From Nitrosomonas sp. sh817 (GTDB lineage: Bacteria; Pseudomonadota; Gammaproteobacteria; Burkholderiales; Nitrosomonadaceae), in the NCBI RefSeq assembly GCF_030908545.1, contig NZ_CP133084.1, forward strand, positions 1 through 64,000: a DNA stretch of 64,000 bases. Reading direction: 5' to 3'. Within the stretch, counting starts at the first letter, position 1. Each line of letters starts with the position of its first letter. This document shows positions 60,354 to 64,000 of the stretch, piece after piece. The notes under the pieces were generated by a model, which was not told the DNA's origin, made no database searches, and saw nothing but the letters and a program-made list of their open reading frames with translations. Both the position numbers and the translations under genes were made by a program.

Positions 60354-60707
60354 TTAAGTATTCGACTTTCTATTTCTGAGCTCCAGAATCGCATCCAGCA
60401 TAGCGTTCTGCGTTGTGCGTATGGTAGCCAGAGTGGCCTCAATTTCTGCCTTGCTGGTTATTTTTAGCCGGACATCATTGGTCAGCCACATCTTTAACAA
60501 CCCCCCTACCCTGCCCAAATCGCCGTTAATTCTTAATAATTTCTCTACTTGCTGATTATCGATGGCGCTCGGCACAAAGTATCCTAGACTCACCTGACGC
60601 ATGTATTTGGCCACTGACAAACCCGTATCACGGGCTTTTGTTCTGATTTCCTGCTCTTCATCCAGCGTTACAGGCACTCGAAAATGTAATAGCCGCTTTT
60701 GAACCAT
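60354..60707 (-). CDS. traJ: TraJ-like relaxosome protein
   Basis: A 117-residue protein of the TraJ/MobC class. The ATG at 60707 is chosen because GAGGTG precedes it; the longer frame starts at TTG. It has a ribbon-helix-helix-like N-terminus (HFRVPVTLDEEQEIRTKARD) and LGRVGGLLKMWL. Such proteins bind the oriT inverted repeat and recruit the relaxase. It lies between traI and oriT, as in RP4. Confidence 0.82.
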   Translation of the reverse strand: MVQKRLLHFRVPVTLDEEQEIRTKARDTGLSVAKYMRQVSLGYFVPSAIDNQQVEKLLRINGDLGRVGGLLKMWLTNDVRLKITSKAEIEATLATIRTTQNAMLDAILELRNRKSNT

Positions 60708-61077
60708 GACGCACCTCAAGAATTATTCTGGCGTTGATAGCCTCGCAGAGCAAGATTCGTTGAGCACAGTCATGTGCGAATAAGATCCGTGTGATGTGAG
60801 TTAACTTTTTTTAAAAGTTAGCTAACTTCACATATCTTGCCCGGTAGAGTTTGTTTACACGAATAATATTATCATTAAACAAATACATTGCAAATGTATA
60901 ATATATGGATATAATAATATTTAAATAGTACTAAAAAGTGTCTGTAGCTTGTCTTTATATGCATCAAATACAAACAGTTGTAAGTCAAATTAGACTAAAC
61001 AGGAAGTAAATGAATACCTAAAAGATACTGTAATTAATTTGATAATTTTTACGCCAAATAACAGTCAGGAATTTGTC
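60708..61077. other. oriT: Origin of transfer (oriT) region
   Basis: ACTTCACATATCTTG and CCCGG at 60825-60844 match the RP4 nic region (ACTTCACCTATCCTG / CCCGG), so the nick should fall between 60839 and 60840. Just before it an imperfect inverted repeat spans about 60793-60832 (TGTGAGTTAAC... and ...GTTAGCTAACTTCACA), the expected TraJ-binding site. The region lies between divergent traJ and traK, as in IncP plasmids. The rest is AT-rich and should hold the divergent promoters. Confidence 0.9.
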
Positions 61078-61419
61078 ATGAGCCCATCGTTATCCGAACG
61101 AATCTCTATGAGAGAGCAGAAGAATCCAGGTCGCAGGAATTTATATGAACCTGCTTTCCTGGCCCTGAAAACAGAAATCAGCCAGGCACTTCATGACGGA
61201 TGGTCAATGCGACAAATATGGTCGACGCTAAAAGATGAGAAAAAAATAGGTTGTTCCTATCTCTGGTTCAGGAATCTTGTCAAAAGGCACATTTTTGCTA
61301 AACCGGATGATTTATCTGCAAGGAAGAAGCACGGGCAGCCGGTAGCCGGCATTTCTCGGGAACCGGATAACCATGGCTTTAACTATCGTTCGTCAATTGA
61401 TAAAGAGGAGTTAATCTGA
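61078..61419 (+). CDS. traK: TraK-like oriT-binding protein
   Basis: A 113-residue protein from the ATG at 61078 (AGGA upstream), basic in its second half. It contains PAFLALKTEISQALHDGWSM and IWSTLKDEKKIGCSYLWFRN, a short helix-turn-helix-like arrangement seen in TraK/MobC-type proteins. In RP4, TraK binds and bends DNA next to nic. It is divergent from traJ across oriT and overlaps traL by one base, matching the IncP order. Confidence 0.78.
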   Translation: MSPSLSERISMREQKNPGRRNLYEPAFLALKTEISQALHDGWSMRQIWSTLKDEKKIGCSYLWFRNLVKRHIFAKPDDLSARKKHGQPVAGISREPDNHGFNYRSSIDKEELI

Positions 61420-62150
61420 TGGCTAAAATACATATGATTTTGCAAGGCAAAGGCGGTGTCGGTAAATCTTTCATCGCATCAACGCTGGCTCAGCACAAGC
61501 TGGCCAAAGGTAAAAAACTGATTTGTGTTGATACAGATCCCGTGAATGCGACATTCCACGGATTCAAAAAGCTAAACGTGCGAAAGATTAATGTGATGTC
61601 CGGCGATGAAATTGATCCGAGAAAATTTGACGACTTGATTGAACTCATCGCCAAATCGGAAAGTGACGTCATTATTGACAACGGTGCCAGTACCTTTGTG
61701 CCCATGTCGCACTATCTCATCAGCAACCAGATCCCTGCCCTGCTTCCAGACATGGGCCATGAACTGGTTATTCATACAGTCATTACAGGCAGCCAGGCGC
61801 TACTCGACACCCTTACAGGATTTGCGAATTTAATCGAATCCTTTCCAATTGATACGCTGTTTGTTGTTTGGTTGAACCCTTATTGGGGAGAAATAGAAAT
61901 GGATGGAAAAAGATTCGAGGAAATGAAAACTTATCTGGATAACAAAAGCCGCGTTTCAGCCATTATCAGAATCCCTAATTATAAAGCGGACACTTTCGGC
62001 AAGGATTTAAGTGAAATATTACAATCCAAATTAACCTTCAGTGAAGCTCTGGAGAGCAAATCCCTGCCCATCATGGTGCGTCAGCGGCTAAATATTATCA
62101 GGAAACAGCTTTTCACCAACATTGAGAATGTAGCCGCTGTTCTAGCATGA
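61419..62150 (+). CDS. traL: TraL, ParA-like ATPase
   Basis: A 243-residue P-loop protein of the ParA/MinD superfamily with a deviant Walker A, GKGGVGKSFIASTLAQ, and LICVDTDPVNATFHGF as the second acidic motif. It matches TraL of IncP Tra1, whose exact role in transfer is not settled. It overlaps traM by four bases. It is unlikely to be the partition ATPase, since no parB or centromere repeats are adjacent. Confidence 0.85.
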   Translation: MAKIHMILQGKGGVGKSFIASTLAQHKLAKGKKLICVDTDPVNATFHGFKKLNVRKINVMSGDEIDPRKFDDLIELIAKSESDVIIDNGASTFVPMSHYLISNQIPALLPDMGHELVIHTVITGSQALLDTLTGFANLIESFPIDTLFVVWLNPYWGEIEMDGKRFEEMKTYLDNKSRVSAIIRIPNYKADTFGKDLSEILQSKLTFSEALESKSLPIMVRQRLNIIRKQLFTNIENVAAVLA

Positions 62151-62590
62151 CAACGAGTGATCTGGATCATTTCAATAAGATCATTGAGAGAGTCGCTGCC
62201 AAACACGGCATTGCCCTCACGGATGATGATCCGATATTAATGATTCACACACTCAATGAAATCTTGCTTGAGGAAAATATTAAAGCGCATCAGGTGCTTT
62301 TAAATAATTTTCGCTCGACCTTGGAAGAAAATATCAATCAATGGTCACAAGCTACGGAAAATAAAGCCAATTCGCTGCTACAGGCAAGCTCTCGCAACAC
62401 CAATCTGTTAACCGAACAAATAATTAATTCCTGTTTTGAGTCAATCGATCAAAAAATAGAATCGGGTTTTAACGAGAAAATAAAAGAGATAGCAACGATA
62501 GTCAGAAATACCAGGCAAGCAGCCATCATCAATTTATTGGCCACAGGCCTGTTCTTCATTGCTGTCCTGGTTATGGTACTTGTTTTCTAG
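62147..62590 (+). CDS. traM: TraM-like membrane-anchored protein
   Basis: A 147-residue protein: an N-terminal segment FNKIIERVAAKHGIALTDDD and PILMIHTLNEILLE typical of IncP TraM, a long coiled-coil middle, and one C-terminal membrane helix (about residues 123-145, LLATGLFFIAVLVMVLVF). It closes the traK-L-M unit. Function in transfer is poorly known. Confidence 0.82.
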   Translation: MTTSDLDHFNKIIERVAAKHGIALTDDDPILMIHTLNEILLEENIKAHQVLLNNFRSTLEENINQWSQATENKANSLLQASSRNTNLLTEQIINSCFESIDQKIESGFNEKIKEIATIVRNTRQAAIINLLATGLFFIAVLVMVLVF

Positions 62591-62629
62591 GACTTATCTT
62601 ATCCGGGAAAATATTTCAGAGGTTTTGAT

Positions 62630-63721
62630 ATGAGTAACACACAGAAAATTAATAGTACAATTACGCATGCGTCTGTAAATAAATGTACGATCTCTCATAC
62701 ACGATATAAGCTAGTGAAAAAACCTCCAGAAAAGTACATCAAAAGCCTTCAGCTTGATCTGTTCTCGCAGTTTGTCACCAATGACAAAAGTGAGGTTTCA
62801 AATACCGTTGAAATATGGGAAAGTATTCCGAAATATTTTTTCACACCTAAACAAGTTGAAAAATTACGCACAAAGACAGGGCATGCTGACCCATATAAAA
62901 TGGAATTCTCATATGATGGCATTTCCTGCAGCGTTAAGATTCAACCTGCTCTAATTGAACAAAAAGACGGAGGCTACAAAGCCTTCTTTCCGAGTGTTAC
63001 TGAAGAACTCGTCGAGGAAGCTTTAAAGAAATATCTTACAATTCAAAATTATGGCATTCATGATGTCAATAAAGCTGAAACCTGGGTTCGTTTTTCTTTA
63101 AGCATGATACATCGGGAGCTTAAATCAAGAGGACGCACCCGAAGTCGGAATGAGATAAAACACGCTATCGAAGTCATGAATAAATGTAACATTTCCTTGT
63201 TCAAGGATAAAAAAGAAGTTTGGAGTGGAGCTATACTACAAGATTTGGTAACCGTTGGCCGTGAGGAATATCTAGCTGATACCGACGCTCACCATATTGG
63301 CAGATTACCTCTGTTTATCAGCCATGCAATAAATCGCCTTGAATACAGACAATTTAACTATGATCGTCTGATGAGCTGCGATGAACAACTCTCTCGCTTT
63401 ATTTATAAGAAATTAATCAATCGTTACCGGCACGCCAATCTTATCAATAACTATCATTTCATGTTTTCAGATTTGAAAAATAGCGGATTATTGCAGCAGA
63501 GCAGAGAAATTGATAACAGAAGAAAAGTGCTTTCAGCATTAGACGAATTAAAAGAAAAAAATATCATAGCGAGCTATGAAACAGACGAACGTAAAGAAAG
63601 CCGTGCAATAACTGATGTGAAATATACAATTTTTCCTTCTAATCAATTTATAAGCGAACAAAAAGCCGCCAATAAACGTGTCAATGACACAGAAAAACAA
63701 GTCATTGATACAAAGGCATAA
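62630..63721 (+). CDS. Plasmid replication initiator protein
   Basis: A 363-residue protein of the iteron-type Rep class. It contains KKPPEKYIKSLQLDLFSQFV, ETWVRFSLSMIHRELKSRGR, HHIGRLPLFISHAINRLEYR and CDEQLSRFIYKKLINRYRHA, two winged-helix-like parts. I do not recognise an incompatibility group from it. The Rep gene is directly followed by iterons and a DnaA box, which supports its role. A diverged copy, fused to another gene, lies at 13932-15194. A ribosome site is weak (CAGAGG before the ATG). Confidence 0.87.
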   Translation: MSNTQKINSTITHASVNKCTISHTRYKLVKKPPEKYIKSLQLDLFSQFVTNDKSEVSNTVEIWESIPKYFFTPKQVEKLRTKTGHADPYKMEFSYDGISCSVKIQPALIEQKDGGYKAFFPSVTEELVEEALKKYLTIQNYGIHDVNKAETWVRFSLSMIHRELKSRGRTRSRNEIKHAIEVMNKCNISLFKDKKEVWSGAILQDLVTVGREEYLADTDAHHIGRLPLFISHAINRLEYRQFNYDRLMSCDEQLSRFIYKKLINRYRHANLINNYHFMFSDLKNSGLLQQSREIDNRRKVLSALDELKEKNIIASYETDERKESRAITDVKYTIFPSNQFISEQKAANKRVNDTEKQVIDTKA

Positions 63722-63746
63722 TATCTGGATAAGCTCATGTAAACTA

Positions 63747-63945
63747 GTAGGTATAACTCACATATCTGATAAAAAGTAGAAGGTGTGACTCACATTAGAA
63801 TTCTAAAAAGTCACAAATAAATGTATTAATAGAACATAAAAAAACAAATTATTGATGCAAACCCAACATCTATCAATAAACCCGCATAACGTAGCAGGTA
63901 TAACTCACACATCAGCAAGAATGTAGAAGGTTTATCTCACACATC
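63747..63945 (+). repeat. oriV: Iterons of the replication origin
   Basis: Four direct repeats of about 20-23 bases: 63747-63766, 63776-63798, 63891-63913 and 63923-63945. The pattern is GTAG, then AGGT, a variable base, TAACTCACA and ATC. The spacing is two pairs of 29-32 bases with a 92-base AT-rich gap between the pairs. This is the expected binding array for the Rep protein encoded just upstream. Confidence 0.88.
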
Positions 63946-63985
63946 AACAACACAAAAAAACAAATCAAGAACTTAAACTCAAATC

Positions 63986-63995
63986 TTGTGGATAA
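63986..63995 (-). promoter_or_regulatory. DnaA box
   Basis: TTGTGGATAA is the reverse complement of the consensus TTATCCACAA, 40 bases after the last iteron. The origin probably continues beyond the window. Confidence 0.8.
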
Positions 63996-64000
63996 AACCA

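Noticed and set aside
61419..62150. ParA partition ATPase
   Set aside because: The ParA-like fold is clear, but the position between traK and traM and the absence of parB identify it as TraL.
63747..63945. CRISPR-like array at the end of the window
   Set aside because: Repeats of 20-23 bases follow a Rep gene, vary in sequence, are unevenly spaced and sit beside a DnaA box; they are iterons. No cas genes are present.

Overview
The window is most simply read as a large piece of a conjugative, IncP-like plasmid from an ammonia-oxidising betaproteobacterium close to Nitrosomonas. The host assignment rests on an intact amoC at 10844-11659. The plasmid assignment rests on IncP-type transfer genes at both ends (trbI-J-K-L-N at 1-3109; traC-F-G-I-J / oriT / traK-L-M at 51213-62590), an RP4-like nic sequence at 60826-60844, and an iteron origin with its Rep gene at 62630-63995. 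The window opens inside trbI and closes inside the origin.

Region by region: (1) 1-3109, the end of the mating-pair-formation operon. (2) 4148-10664, an accessory block: a helicase-nuclease, a convergent OLD-like ATPase-TOPRIM gene, a tyrosine recombinase, a dead Phd/PIN toxin-antitoxin pair and an IS1595 scar. (3) 10665-13925, a small metabolic cargo: amoC, a secreted membrane-anchored protein and an SBF-family transporter, bounded by two directly repeated IS1595 3' scars. (4) 13932-17529, fragments that look like part of a second related plasmid: a Rep gene fused to the start of an MFS gene, a TnpA remnant, a HigBA-like pair and the 3' end of a second traC. (5) 17530-47665, a nest of transposons. 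(6) 47666-50150, an istB scar, a hydrolase-cyclase fusion and a truncated UspA-ABC1 kinase gene. (7) 50087-64000, the plasmid core.

The transposon nest can be resolved from sequence alone. A small Tn3-family element of about 3.9 kb (34-bp ends at 17530 and 47632-47665) had its tnpA hit twice. A Tn3-subgroup transposon of 17,083 bp (18080-35162) sits in it with 38-bp ends and a TGCTT duplication. An IS3-family composite of 9,132 bp (36046-45177) sits in it with a CTT duplication. Removing both restores one open tnpA frame of 990 codons. The inner Tn3 carries an EmrAB-type MFS pump, a glutathione S-transferase, a thioesterase-like gene and a TetR-TolC-HlyD-ABC exporter operon. The composite carries an RND pump. 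An IS1111-like element sits inside one IS3 copy and a related one lies between traF and traC.

Functionally, transfer genes, oriT and a Rep/iteron replicon move the plasmid, but traF is split by an IS200-type element, so self-transfer may be impaired. The cargo is dominated by detoxification and efflux, probable phage defence, and a single extra ammonia monooxygenase subunit. No rRNA, tRNA or CRISPR array was seen.
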